DNA from: Deltaproteobacteria bacterium | Lineage (GTDB): Bacteria; Desulfobacterota; Deferrimicrobia; Deferrimicrobiales; Deferrimicrobiaceae | Assembly: GCA_017889845.1 (NCBI GenBank) | Contig: JAGGAJ010000005.1 | Location: 1-30,945, forward strand | Direction of reading: 5' to 3' | DNA: 30,945 bases | In this document: positions 23,035-30,035 of the stretch, in pieces | How the letters are laid out: every line of letters begins with the position of its first letter | Position numbering within the stretch: the first letter of the stretch is position 1 | Notes under the pieces: generated by a model | What the model saw: the letters and a program-made list of their open reading frames with translations, nothing else | What the model was told of the DNA's origin: nothing | The model's database searches: none | Position numbers and translations under genes: made by a program

Positions 23035-24176
23035 CGTCCCCATGGCGGCACAGGGTGAACGACCCCCGGGCCGCCTGGCTCGCGTGGGGTCTACTCTTCC
23101 TGGTCCTGGTCGCCCTCGTCCTGGCGGGGAACCGGCGGACGGTGACCGGGAATTACCGCGAGGCCGCGCTCCTCTGGTTCCGGGGGGAGGAAATCTACAC
23201 CGGCGCGGGCACGGGGTTCCTCTATCTGCCGCAGGCGGCGATCCTGTTCGCCCCGTTCGCCTGGCTGCCGCTGATGCTGGGGGAGATCGCGTGGCGGGCG
23301 GTCTCCGTCGGATCGTTCGCGATCGGGCTCCGCCGGTACGCCTCGCTGGCGGGGCGGGAAACGGGGGCGGAACTGTTCCCCCTGATGACCGCCCTCTCGC
23401 TCCCGCTCGCCTTCTCCTGTTTCCGGAACGGCCAGTCCACCATTCCGATCGCCGCGCTGATGATGATCGCGGTCGCGGACATCGCGGACCGCCGATGGAG
23501 CCGGGCCGCGGCCTGGCTCTCCCTGGGGGTGGCGCTGAAACCGCTGGTCATCGTCCTGTCCCTGTTGGCGGGGGCCCTCTACAGGCCCATGCGGGGGCGC
23601 CTGCTGGCGGGGACCGCGATCCTCCTCGCGTCCCCCTTCCTGTTCCAGGCCCCCGCCTACGTGGTGAGCCAGTACCAGTCGTGCGCCGCCAGCATGCAGG
23701 CGACGGCCCGCCTGGGCCTCGACGCGTACTGGGCCCATTTCTTCGGGATGCTGAAGGTCGCGGGGATTCCGGTGTCCTCTTCCGTCCAGACGGGGATCCG
23801 GCTCCTGGCCGCGGGGGGAACGGTATGGCTTTGCCGCCTCGCCCGGGACCGGTACCCGGCCGACCGGGCCGCCGTATGGCTCTACGCCCTGTCCGTCTGC
23901 TACCTGATGCTCTTCAACCCCAGGACGGAAAACAACACCTACGCGATGCTGGGACCCGCCATCGCCGTGTTCTGCGGGCAGGCCCTCCTGGTCGAGCGGC
24001 GACCGAAACCGGCCGCAGCCCTGGCCGCTGCGGCGGTCTGCATACTGGGGAGCCCCCAGATCACGAAGGGGATCACTCCGCCTCCGCAGTCGGTCTGGCT
24101 GGCCCCCCTGGTGTGCGTGGGATTTCTCGCGTTCCTGGCCTTCACGCTGACGACCCGGAACGGAGGCACGGGCTAG
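23031..24176 (+). CDS. GT87-family membrane glycosyltransferase
   Basis: 381-residue integral membrane protein with about nine hydrophobic segments. After an N-terminal helix comes a periplasmic loop with TGNYREAALLWFRGEEIYTGAGTGFLYLPQAAILFAPFA, where GT87 (DUF2029) enzymes, which use polyprenyl-phosphate mannose, carry their conserved acidic residue. SCFRNGQSTIPIAALMMIA and ALKPLVIVL are further family marks (NGQ-x and KP). It is the last gene of the rightward operon and may add a residue in the periplasm after export. Its stop lies on the shared tetranucleotide CTAG with the convergent GT9 stop. Confidence 0.85.
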   Translation: MTSPWRHRVNDPRAAWLAWGLLFLVLVALVLAGNRRTVTGNYREAALLWFRGEEIYTGAGTGFLYLPQAAILFAPFAWLPLMLGEIAWRAVSVGSFAIGLRRYASLAGRETGAELFPLMTALSLPLAFSCFRNGQSTIPIAALMMIAVADIADRRWSRAAAWLSLGVALKPLVIVLSLLAGALYRPMRGRLLAGTAILLASPFLFQAPAYVVSQYQSCAASMQATARLGLDAYWAHFFGMLKVAGIPVSSSVQTGIRLLAAGGTVWLCRLARDRYPADRAAVWLYALSVCYLMLFNPRTENNTYAMLGPAIAVFCGQALLVERRPKPAAALAAAAVCILGSPQITKGITPPPQSVWLAPLVCVGFLAFLAFTLTTRNGGTG

Positions 24177-25252
24177 GCGCCGGTCGAAACCAGCCGCGCC
24201 ATCGCTTCCGCCACTTCCCCGGCCGGGATGCTCGCGCGGCACTCCGCGTCGCGGTCGCACCGTTTCCGCAGGCACGCCGTGCACGGCAGCGGGGCCTGCA
24301 GGAAGCTGTGGCCTGCGCCGCGCGGCGCGTTCCGGTTCCCGTCGGTCGCCCGGAAGACGGAAACGGTCCGCGCGCCGACCGCCGCCGCGATGTGGAGGGG
24401 CCCCGTGTCGGGCGCCATCAGGTAGCCGCACGTCCTGTACACCGCGGCCAGCTCTTTCAGCGTCAGCCGCGGGAGCAGGGCGACCGCACCGCCCGCTCCC
24501 TCCCGGATCTCCTCCGCCTCGCGACGTTCCCCGTCGGTCCCCCAGGAAAGCAGGACCCCGGACGCCGGGAGCCGTTCCATCACCCCGCGCACCACCCCGG
24601 CCCAGAAGGGTGGATCCATCCGCTTCGTGATCCAGGTCGTTCCGGGGTGGAGAACGACCAGCGTTGTTGCGCCGGGAATCCGTTCCCGCGCGATTTCCTC
24701 CGCCACGGCGTCCTCGGCCTCTCCGGTGACGATCTCCGACTTCAGGGTGGAGAGGTCGAACGAACCCCCGAAGGGGGTGCTCGCGACCCGGAGGATCTTC
24801 TCCGTGATGTGGCGGTCTTCGGGGAGCAGATGCGCCTTCCGGTTGGTGAACAGCAGGTTCGGGGTCTCCCGGACGCCGTTCCGGCCGAACCCCCACCGCA
24901 CGGGGGCCCCGGAAAGCAGGGTGACGACCCCGCTCTTGACGTTCCCCTGGATATCGAACGCAGCGTCGTAGCCGGACGCACGGAGCTCCCGGACCCACGC
25001 CGCGACGGCCCGGCGGGTCCCCGCCCCTCTCCACTCCCGTTTCCAGAGCGATAGGTCCAGGGGGATGACCCGGCGGAGGCCGGGATTCCCCTCCAGGACG
25101 GGGGCAAATCGCCGGTCGACCGCCCAATCCACGGAGGCGCCGGGCGCGGCTTTCCGGAGGAAGTCGACCACGGGGATCGCGTGGGCCACGTCCCCCAGGG
25201 CCGACAGCTTGACGATGAGGATCCTGCGGAATCCGGGAACCCGCCCCGCCAA
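24173..25252 (-). CDS. GT9 heptosyltransferase, WaaC-like
   Basis: About 359-residue GT9 enzyme, third in the locus but on the opposite strand. RILIVKLSALGDVAHAIPVVDFLRKAAPGASVDWAVD closely follows heptosyltransferase I, which adds the first heptose to Kdo. The donor domain has LVVLHPGTTWITKRMDPPFWAGVV and GYLMAPDTGPLHIAAAVGARTVSVF with Asp-Thr-Gly-Pro-x-His; the end is Cys-rich (CTACLRKRCDRDAEC). I chose the TTG at 25252, which begins about 12 residues before ILIVKLS and has GGGAG upstream; the ATG at 25363 would add 37 unlikely residues. Its stop (TAG, 24175-24173) shares CTAG with the GT87 stop. Confidence 0.9.
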   Translation of the reverse strand: MAGRVPGFRRILIVKLSALGDVAHAIPVVDFLRKAAPGASVDWAVDRRFAPVLEGNPGLRRVIPLDLSLWKREWRGAGTRRAVAAWVRELRASGYDAAFDIQGNVKSGVVTLLSGAPVRWGFGRNGVRETPNLLFTNRKAHLLPEDRHITEKILRVASTPFGGSFDLSTLKSEIVTGEAEDAVAEEIARERIPGATTLVVLHPGTTWITKRMDPPFWAGVVRGVMERLPASGVLLSWGTDGERREAEEIREGAGGAVALLPRLTLKELAAVYRTCGYLMAPDTGPLHIAAAVGARTVSVFRATDGNRNAPRGAGHSFLQAPLPCTACLRKRCDRDAECRASIPAGEVAEAMARLVSTGA

Positions 25253-25353
25253 AGCGCTGCTATCTCCCGAAAAATTCCCGGACGCGCCGGCCTGCACAGA
25301 GCTGCATGGGGTCCCGCCTTTCCGTGGGTGCAACGGGTGTCCGCCGCCTCGCT

Positions 25354-25368
25354 GGTGTATCATACACC
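25354..25368. promoter_or_regulatory. Perfect 15-bp inverted repeat upstream of the GT9 gene
   Basis: GGTGTAT-C-ATACACC is a 7-bp dyad with a single central base, about 100 bp upstream of the GT9 start at 25252 and 80 bp before the first tRNA. Size and symmetry suit an operator for a dimeric regulator; no regulator can be named. Confidence 0.4.
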
Positions 25369-25375
25369 CCGTTTT

Positions 25376-25401
25376 CCGGGTTTCGCACCCGGGCCTTTTT
25401 T
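25376..25401 (+). terminator. Terminator-like hairpin before the tRNA-Ser array
   Basis: CCGGGT (25376-25381), loop TTCGC, ACCCGG (25387-25392), then GCC and six T (25396-25401). It points rightward although no plus-strand gene lies directly upstream, so it may block antisense readthrough into the tRNA genes. Confidence 0.45.
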
Positions 25402-25446
25402 CCTGTCCCTCGCAAGGGAATTATCTGGTATATATACATGTTTCGT

Positions 25447-25534
25447 GGAGGGATGGCCGAGCGGCTGAAGGCGGCGGTCTTGAAAACCGCTGAGCGGAAA
25501 CGCTCCGTAGGTTCAAATCCTACTCCCTCCGCCA
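25447..25534 (+). tRNA. tRNA-Ser (anticodon TGA)
   Basis: Complete class II tRNA: acceptor arm GGAGGGA pairs with TCCCTCC, the anticodon stem GCGGT/ACCGC encloses loop CTTGAAA with anticodon TGA, the variable arm is long as in serine tRNAs (GAGCGGAAACGCTC), the T loop is GTTCAAATC, discriminator base is G and CCA is encoded (25532-25534). It reads UCA codons and, by wobble, other UCN codons. It is first of three tandem serine tRNAs. An AT-rich stretch TGGTATATAT just before it (25426-25435) could be its -10 region. Confidence 0.97.
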
Positions 25535-25596
25535 CGATTGGCGGGGGCGCTCTTATCCGAATCCCGGATGGGAACCAGGAAGGTCCCCGATGGGTC

Positions 25597-25713
<117 letters not shown>

Positions 25714-25772
25714 AGGCCCCGACGGGATTCGGACCCGGGCACGACGCCGAAGAACAGGATCACGCTACGCCA

Positions 25773-25866
25773 GGAGAGGTGTCCGAGCTGGCCGAAGGAA
25801 CGCGACTGGAAATCGCGTAGGCGGCTTATACCCGCCTCGAGGGTTCGAATCCCTCCCTCTCCGCCA
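25773..25866 (+). tRNA. tRNA-Ser (anticodon GGA)
   Basis: Complete class II tRNA: acceptor GGAGAGG with CCTCTCC, anticodon stem CGCGA/TCGCG, loop CTGGAAA with anticodon GGA, long variable arm (GGCGGCTTATACCCGCC), GTTCGAATC T loop, G discriminator and encoded CCA. It reads UCC and UCU. Its last 30 bases are nearly the same as those of tRNA-Ser(GCT), as expected of isoacceptors charged by one synthetase. Confidence 0.97.
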
Positions 25867-25939
25867 ACATCACCCATGGCCTCAAATCGCCGCGTGCGGG
25901 AACGCACCGGCCAGAACGAAGAAAGGGCAAGGAGGAACG

Positions 25940-26512
25940 ATGAAAAAGGTCACGCTGCTGGTCGCCGCTTTCCTGGTTTTCGCTCTCGCCGGGCCGGGAT
26001 GCAAGAAGAAGGAACCCCCCAAGCCGCCGATGCCGCCCCAAGGCGCCCCCGGGATGCCCGGGATGCCCGGAACACCCGGGATGCCCGGAACGCCCGGGAT
26101 GCCCGGAACGCCCGGGATGCCCGGCGCTCCACACGGGGAAGGGGCGCCCCCGGTGGAGAAGACGATAGCAATACCCGACTCGGTCAAGGCGGCGTGGAAG
26201 GCCGTCAAGGTCGAGGTGGAGTACAAGGACAAGAAGAGCAAGAAGCAGTTCACGGTGGCGCTGAACTCGGAGTTCAAGGTGCCAGACTCCGACCTCACGC
26301 TGAAGGTGGGAAGCTTCCTGCCGCACTTCACGATGGCGGGGGACCAGATCACCTCCGCCACCAACAACCTGGAAAACCCTGCGGCGCAGATCGAGGTGTT
26401 CCAGGGGGGCAAGGAGATCTTCCACGGCTGGCTCTTCGCCAAGTTCCCCGCCGTGCACCCGTTCCAGCACGACAAGTACGGGCTGTTGCTCCTCGAGGGG
26501 GTCAAGAAGTAA
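25940..26512 (+). CDS. Collagen-like lipoprotein with DUF2155 domain
   Basis: 190-residue lipoprotein. A signal peptide ends at the lipobox AGPGC (Cys21). After a Lys/Pro linker, residues 35-64 are ten uninterrupted Gly-x-Pro triplets (GAP, GMP, GTP), able to form a short collagen-like triple helix. The rest is a DUF2155-type domain: VEVEYKDKKSKKQFTVALNSEFKVPDSDLTLKVGSFLPHF, ITSATNNLENPAAQIEVF and EIFHGWLFAKFPAVHPFQHDKYGLLLLEG. The ATG at 25940 has AAGGAGG upstream. A strong terminator follows. The domain's function is unknown; the collagen part may trimerise the protein on the outer membrane or act as a stalk. Confidence 0.9.
   Translation: MKKVTLLVAAFLVFALAGPGCKKKEPPKPPMPPQGAPGMPGMPGTPGMPGTPGMPGTPGMPGAPHGEGAPPVEKTIAIPDSVKAAWKAVKVEVEYKDKKSKKQFTVALNSEFKVPDSDLTLKVGSFLPHFTMAGDQITSATNNLENPAAQIEVFQGGKEIFHGWLFAKFPAVHPFQHDKYGLLLLEGVKK
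26051..26131 (+). repeat. 18-bp tandem repeats encoding Gly-Met-Pro-Gly-Thr-Pro
   Basis: The unit GGGATGCCCGGAACGCCC occurs at 26060-26077 (one base different), 26078-26095 and 26096-26113, preceded by a half unit (26051-26059) and followed by a diverged unit (26114-26131). It is in frame, so copy changes would lengthen or shorten the collagen-like stalk by six residues. Confidence 0.9.
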
Positions 26513-26535
26513 GGACGGTCCTCATCCGCCCTGCA

Positions 26536-26572
26536 ATAGGAGGTGGCCCGCCAGGGCCACCTCCTATTTTTT
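26536..26572 (+). terminator. Strong rho-independent terminator after the DUF2155 gene
   Basis: A 14-bp perfect stem (arms 26536-26549 and 26554-26567) with a GCCA loop is followed by six T to 26572. It ends the lipoprotein transcript. The stop of the convergent phosphatase gene lies inside its 3' arm. The opposite strand has no T-run, so termination is mainly rightward. Confidence 0.9.
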
Positions 26573-27352
26573 CGCTTTCCGGAGAACTTCGACCATCTGC
26601 TCGTGGATGCGGCCGTTCGAGGCCAGCAGATCCGGCTGGTGGATATCGTAGATCCCGCCGTCGAGGCGCGAGGCAACCCCTCCCGCCTCCTGAAGGATCA
26701 GCAGCCCCGCAGCCGTGTCCCAGGGCCTGAGTTTCAGCTCCCAGAACCCGTCGAAGCGTCCGCATGCCAGGTAGCAGAGGTCCAGCGCCGCGGAACCGTC
26801 CCTGCGGATCGCCTGCCCGGTGAGGACGAAGGCCCGGAAGTAGTCGAAGTTATTGTCCGAGGAAGATTTCACGTCGTAGGCGAAGCCCGTCGCCAGCAAC
26901 GATTTCCGGAGTTCCCGGGTCTTCGACACCGCGATGGGCTTCCCGTTCCGGGACGCCCCGCCCCCCAGCGCCGCCGTGAACGATTCGTCCAGCAGGGGAT
27001 CGTATACCGCCCCCGCCACGACCGCCCCCTGACGCTCCACGGCGACGGAGACGCAGAAGCACGGGTAGCCGTGTGCGTAGTTCGTGGTCCCGTCGAGGGG
27101 GTCGACGATCCACCGGTACCGGGACGGAGAAAGAAGCTCCGGGCTCTCCTCGGACAGCACGCCGTGGTCCGGGTACGCCTCCCGGATCCGGGCGAGGAGG
27201 TATGCCTCCGACTCGTGGTCCACATCCGTGACCAGGTTGATCTCCCCCTTGAAGTGAATCGTCTGCTGAAGCCCGTAGCTCCGCCGGAGAATCTCCCCTG
27301 CCCCCCGTGCGACCTTTTCCGAAAAGGCCCGCAGCTCCGCGTTCTCCGCCAT
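26564..27352 (-). CDS. Inositol monophosphatase-family phosphatase
   Basis: 262-residue Mg2+-dependent phosphatase of the IMPase/SuhB superfamily. The metal-binding motifs are complete: VLSEES (Glu), RWIVDPLDGTTNYAHGYP (DPLDGT), and ELKLRPWDTAAGLLILQEAGG (WDxAAG). IAVSKT and RDGSAALDLCYLACGRFDGFWE are the expected intermediate parts. The ATG at 27352 has GGAGG 7 bases upstream. Family members hydrolyse inositol phosphates, PAP, fructose 1,6-bisphosphate or histidinol phosphate; the choice is not possible from sequence, though SuhB-like inositol-1-phosphatase is the default. It ends inside the terminator of the convergent lipoprotein gene. Confidence 0.92.
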   Translation of the reverse strand: MAENAELRAFSEKVARGAGEILRRSYGLQQTIHFKGEINLVTDVDHESEAYLLARIREAYPDHGVLSEESPELLSPSRYRWIVDPLDGTTNYAHGYPCFCVSVAVERQGAVVAGAVYDPLLDESFTAALGGGASRNGKPIAVSKTRELRKSLLATGFAYDVKSSSDNNFDYFRAFVLTGQAIRRDGSAALDLCYLACGRFDGFWELKLRPWDTAAGLLILQEAGGVASRLDGGIYDIHQPDLLASNGRIHEQMVEVLRKAKK

Positions 27353-27387
27353 GCGCTTCCTCCATTTCCCCGTGCCCCTGTCGGGCC

Positions 27388-27409
27388 CCCGGAGATTATA
27401 ATATCCGGG
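27388..27409. promoter_or_regulatory. Dyad around a TATAAT box in a divergent promoter region
   Basis: CCCGGA (27388-27393) and TCCGGG (27404-27409) flank ten AT-rich bases that contain TATAAT (27397-27402). It lies between the phosphatase and the small lipoprotein gene that run in opposite directions. The location suggests a regulated promoter; no protein can be assigned. Confidence 0.4.
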
Positions 27410-27468
27410 ATGCGCCGCCCCCGGAACCGTCCAGCACCGGAGCGATGGCGCCGACCGGAGGCTCCCCG

Positions 27469-27630
27469 ATGAAACGGCCCGCATCCGTCCTCCTGCTTCT
27501 CGCCTGGCTCCTGCTGTTTCTTCCGTCCTGCGCGTCGACGAAAGTCGCGAAGGAGTGGAAGCCGGGGGACACGGTGATCTGCCCGCACTGCGGGCGGGAG
27601 TTCCCGCTTCCCGAAAAACTCGGGCCCTGA
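27469..27630 (+). CDS. Tiny lipoprotein with CPHCG zinc-ribbon half site
   Basis: 53-residue protein. MKRPASVLLLLAWLLLFLPSCAST is a lipoprotein signal with Cys21 (LPSC); the mature part of about 33 residues holds VICPHCGREFPLP, a CxxC knuckle able to bind a metal or redox pair when dimeric. A CGGAGG site lies about 8 bases before the ATG at 27469. The stop is 11 bp before nikR, so it belongs to the nickel operon. The gene is short, but signal, ribosome site and coupling agree. A metal-handling role in the envelope is a guess from the neighbours. Confidence 0.75.
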   Translation: MKRPASVLLLLAWLLLFLPSCASTKVAKEWKPGDTVICPHCGREFPLPEKLGP

Positions 27631-27641
27631 GGGACGAAACC

Positions 27642-28061
27642 GTGGCCGGCATCACCCGATTCGGGGTGTCCCTGGACAAACGGCTCCTCGCGAAGTTCGA
27701 CCGGCTGAACGCGCGGAAGGGGTACGCAAACCGATCCGAGGCGATCCGGGACCTGATCCGGGAAGGCCTGGTCCGGGAGCAATGGGAGCTCGGGGACACC
27801 GAGGCGGTGGGCACCCTGACGCTGGTGTACGACCACGAGACCCGTGAGCTGGAGGAGCGGCTCACGGAGCTGCAGCACGCCCACTTCCAGGCGATCGTCT
27901 CCACGCTCCATGTCCACCTCGACGCGCACCATTGCCTCGAGGTGCTCATCCTGCGCGGGAAGGCCGCGTTGCTCAAGAGCATCGCGGACCGGCTCATCGG
28001 CACCCGCGGGGTCAAGCACGGGACGTTTTCCGCGACAGCGGAGGGGGAAGCCCTCGGGTAG
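27642..28061 (+). CDS. nikR: Nickel-responsive regulator NikR
   Basis: 139-residue repressor that binds DNA when loaded with nickel. The N-terminal ribbon-helix-helix is ITRFGVSLDKRLLAKFDRL...NRSEAIRDLIREGLV. The C-terminal ACT-like domain carries all high-affinity Ni2+ ligands with the same spacing as in E. coli: His79, His90, His92 and Cys98 (LHVHLDAHHCLEV). Start is the GTG at 27642 with GAGGGA upstream; no ATG is suitable. It directly precedes a nickel ECF transporter, which it probably represses in excess nickel. Confidence 0.95.
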   Translation: MAGITRFGVSLDKRLLAKFDRLNARKGYANRSEAIRDLIREGLVREQWELGDTEAVGTLTLVYDHETRELEERLTELQHAHFQAIVSTLHVHLDAHHCLEVLILRGKAALLKSIADRLIGTRGVKHGTFSATAEGEALG

Positions 28062-28103
28062 CCCTTCGCGTACCCCTGACCGGATATTTTTTTTCGCACC
28101 CTG

Positions 28104-28130
28104 GTGGCACGAATAATATTAACGTGTTAC
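28104..28130. promoter_or_regulatory. Probable NikR operator before nikMN
   Basis: GTGGCAC, 13 bases, GTGTTAC: the halves are inverted with 5 of 7 matching positions. The spacer is AT-rich and contains TAATAT, a possible -10 box, so a repressor here would cover the promoter. GTGTTAC/GTAACAC half-sites are what I recall for NikR in Deltaproteobacteria. It lies 24-50 bp before the nikMN start. An eight-T run at 28087-28094 lies just upstream. Confidence 0.5.
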
Positions 28131-28153
28131 CATTCCCGTTCAGGAGACCGCAC

Positions 28154-29215
28154 ATGCACATGGCCGATGCGCTCTTGTCGCCTGCCGTCGGCGGCACCCT
28201 GTGGGCTGCCTCCGCCGGCACCATTGCGCACTGCTCCGCGAAGGTGCGGAAGGATCTCGACGACCGGAAGGTGCCGCTGATGGGGGTTCTCGGCGCCTTC
28301 CTGTTCGCAGCGCAGATGATCAATTTCAGCATCCCCGGTACGGGGTCGAGCGGCCACCTCGGGGGGGGGCTTTTGCTGGCGATCCTGCTCGGCCCCCACG
28401 CGGCTTTCCTCGCCATCGCCTCCGTGCTGGTCGTGCAGGCGTTGTTCTTCGCCGACGGGGGACTGCTCGCCCTCGGATGCAACATCTTCAACCTCGGGTT
28501 CCTCCCGACCTTCGTCGCCTATCCCTTCCTCTACCGGAAAATCGCCGGAAAACGCACGGAACCGGCCCGGCCCGTCATCGCCGCCATCGTCGCCGCCGTC
28601 GCCGGGTTGCAGATGGGGGCGTTCGCGGTGGTCCTGGAAACCGCCGCGTCCGGTATCTCGTCTCTGCCGTTCCGGGCGTTCGTCGTCCTGATGCAGCCGA
28701 TCCACCTCGCCATCGGGATCGTGGAAGGGTTCGCGACCGCGGCCGTCGTCTCGTTCGTCTGCAAGATGCGACCTGAGATATTGCAGGCTGCCGCGGAGGC
28801 GCGGCCGTCCGCCGGCCACTCTCTGCGCAACGTCCTCCTGTCGTTTCTCGCCGCCGCCGCCCTGACCGGCGGCGTCGTCTCGTGGTTCGCCTCGGGCGCC
28901 CCGGACGGCCTGGAGTGGTCCGTCGCGAAGGTGACGGGGAAGGAAGATTTGGAAGGGCAGGAACACGGGATTCACGGCGTGCTGTCCGCCCTGCAGGAGA
29001 AGGCTGCCTTCCTGCCGGGCTACACCTTGAAAAAACCGGCGGAAGCGAAAAGCGAGGGGACGCCGCAGGGAGATCCGGGGCGGGACGGGAAAGCGAAAAC
29101 GGAGGGAGGCGGCAGGCTGGGCACCAGCGTCTCCGGTCTCGTCGGCGCCACGATCACCCTCGCGCTGGTTCTCCTGGCCGGGTTTCTCCTGAAGCGGCGC
29201 TCCCGCGCGGCCTGA
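28154..29215 (+). CDS. nikMN: Nickel ECF transporter S component, fused NikM-NikN
   Basis: 353-residue membrane protein that binds Ni2+ for an ECF-type importer. It begins MHMADALLSPAVGG; in this family the N-terminal amine and His2 coordinate the metal, so the ATG at 28154 must be exact. AQMINFSIPGTGSSGHLGGGLLLAILLGP, ALFFADGGLLALGCNIFNLG are core NikM/CbiM motifs. About six helices precede a cytoplasmic linker (residues near 215), then a NikN-like domain with one helix, ASGAPDGLEWSVAKV, an extracytoplasmic loop and a last helix (LVGATITLALVLLAGFLL). The fusion is common. NikR beside it points to nickel rather than cobalt. Confidence 0.93.
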   Translation: MHMADALLSPAVGGTLWAASAGTIAHCSAKVRKDLDDRKVPLMGVLGAFLFAAQMINFSIPGTGSSGHLGGGLLLAILLGPHAAFLAIASVLVVQALFFADGGLLALGCNIFNLGFLPTFVAYPFLYRKIAGKRTEPARPVIAAIVAAVAGLQMGAFAVVLETAASGISSLPFRAFVVLMQPIHLAIGIVEGFATAAVVSFVCKMRPEILQAAAEARPSAGHSLRNVLLSFLAAAALTGGVVSWFASGAPDGLEWSVAKVTGKEDLEGQEHGIHGVLSALQEKAAFLPGYTLKKPAEAKSEGTPQGDPGRDGKAKTEGGGRLGTSVSGLVGATITLALVLLAGFLLKRRSRAA

Positions 29216-29222
29216 TCCCCCG

Positions 29223-30035
29223 ATGGCATCGTTCGAGGGGTCGATACTGGATTTCCGGCGCCTGGACCGGCTGGCCGCGGGGGAGACGGCTCTCCACCGC
29301 CTCGATGCGCGGGCCAAGGTGCTGGTGACGATCGTGTTCATCCTCTCGGTGGTTTCCTTCGACCGGTACGCGCTGGCCCCCCTGGTTCCCTTCTTCCTAT
29401 ACCCGGCGGTCGTCCTCGCCCGGGGGAGCCTTCCGGCAGGATATTTCGCCAGGAAGGTCGCCCTGGTCCTCCCGTTCGCCCTGGCGGTCGGAATGCTGAA
29501 CCCCCTGTTCGACCGGGAGGTGGCGGTCCGGCTGGGCCCGTTCGGCATCCCGGGGGGCTGGGTCTCCTGCGCCTCCATCGTCGTACGGGCCGTCCTGACC
29601 GTCAGCGCCGCGCTTCTGCTGGTGGGCGTGACCGGATTTCCGGAAATCTGCCGCGCGATGGAGCGTCTCGGGGTGCCGCAGGCCTTCACCGTCCAGCTCC
29701 TCTTCCTCTACCGGTATATCTTCGTGCTGACCGAGGAGGGGGCGCGTTCGTCCCGGGCGCGGGAACTCCGATCTTTCGGGGGCAAGGGACTGGGAATCGC
29801 GTCGTACGGCTCCCTCGTCGGGCACCTTCTGCTCCGGACGTGGATGCGGGCGGACCGGATCCACATGGCGATGCTCTCGCGGGGCTTCACGGGCGAGTTC
29901 CACGCCCGGCGGCCGCCCCGGTTCGGGGGGAAGGAAGCGCTCTTTCTCCTCGGCTGGTCCACGCTCTTCGTCGTCCTGCGGCTGCACAACATCCCGCAGC
30001 TCCTGGGATCGCTCGTCACGGGAGGGGTGCGGTGA
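29223..30035 (+). CDS. nikQ: ECF transporter T component NikQ/CbiQ-like
   Basis: 270-residue energy-coupling transmembrane protein linking the S component to the ATPase. It has about five hydrophobic segments (DARAKVLVTIVFILSVVSF, FLYPAVVLAR, VALVLPFALAVGML, VRAVLTVSAALLLVGVTG, LFLLGWSTLFVVL). The cytoplasmic coupling helices with the Ala-Arg-Gly-like motifs are SSRARELRSFG and RIHMAMLSRGFTGEF. The ATG at 29223 is 7 bp after the nikMN stop; the end overlaps the nikO start (GTGA). Length is normal for CbiQ. Confidence 0.92.
   Translation: MASFEGSILDFRRLDRLAAGETALHRLDARAKVLVTIVFILSVVSFDRYALAPLVPFFLYPAVVLARGSLPAGYFARKVALVLPFALAVGMLNPLFDREVAVRLGPFGIPGGWVSCASIVVRAVLTVSAALLLVGVTGFPEICRAMERLGVPQAFTVQLLFLYRYIFVLTEEGARSSRARELRSFGGKGLGIASYGSLVGHLLLRTWMRADRIHMAMLSRGFTGEFHARRPPRFGGKEALFLLGWSTLFVVLRLHNIPQLLGSLVTGGVR

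Noticed and set aside
26051..26131. Tandem repeats as a CRISPR array
   Set aside because: Units are 18 bp without spacers, in frame, and encode Gly-x-Pro triplets.
28040..28094. Terminator after nikR (GGGTA...TACCC followed by eight T)
   Set aside because: The stem has only 5 bp with a 10-nt loop and the T run is about 15 bases further on; it fits better as AT-rich promoter DNA.
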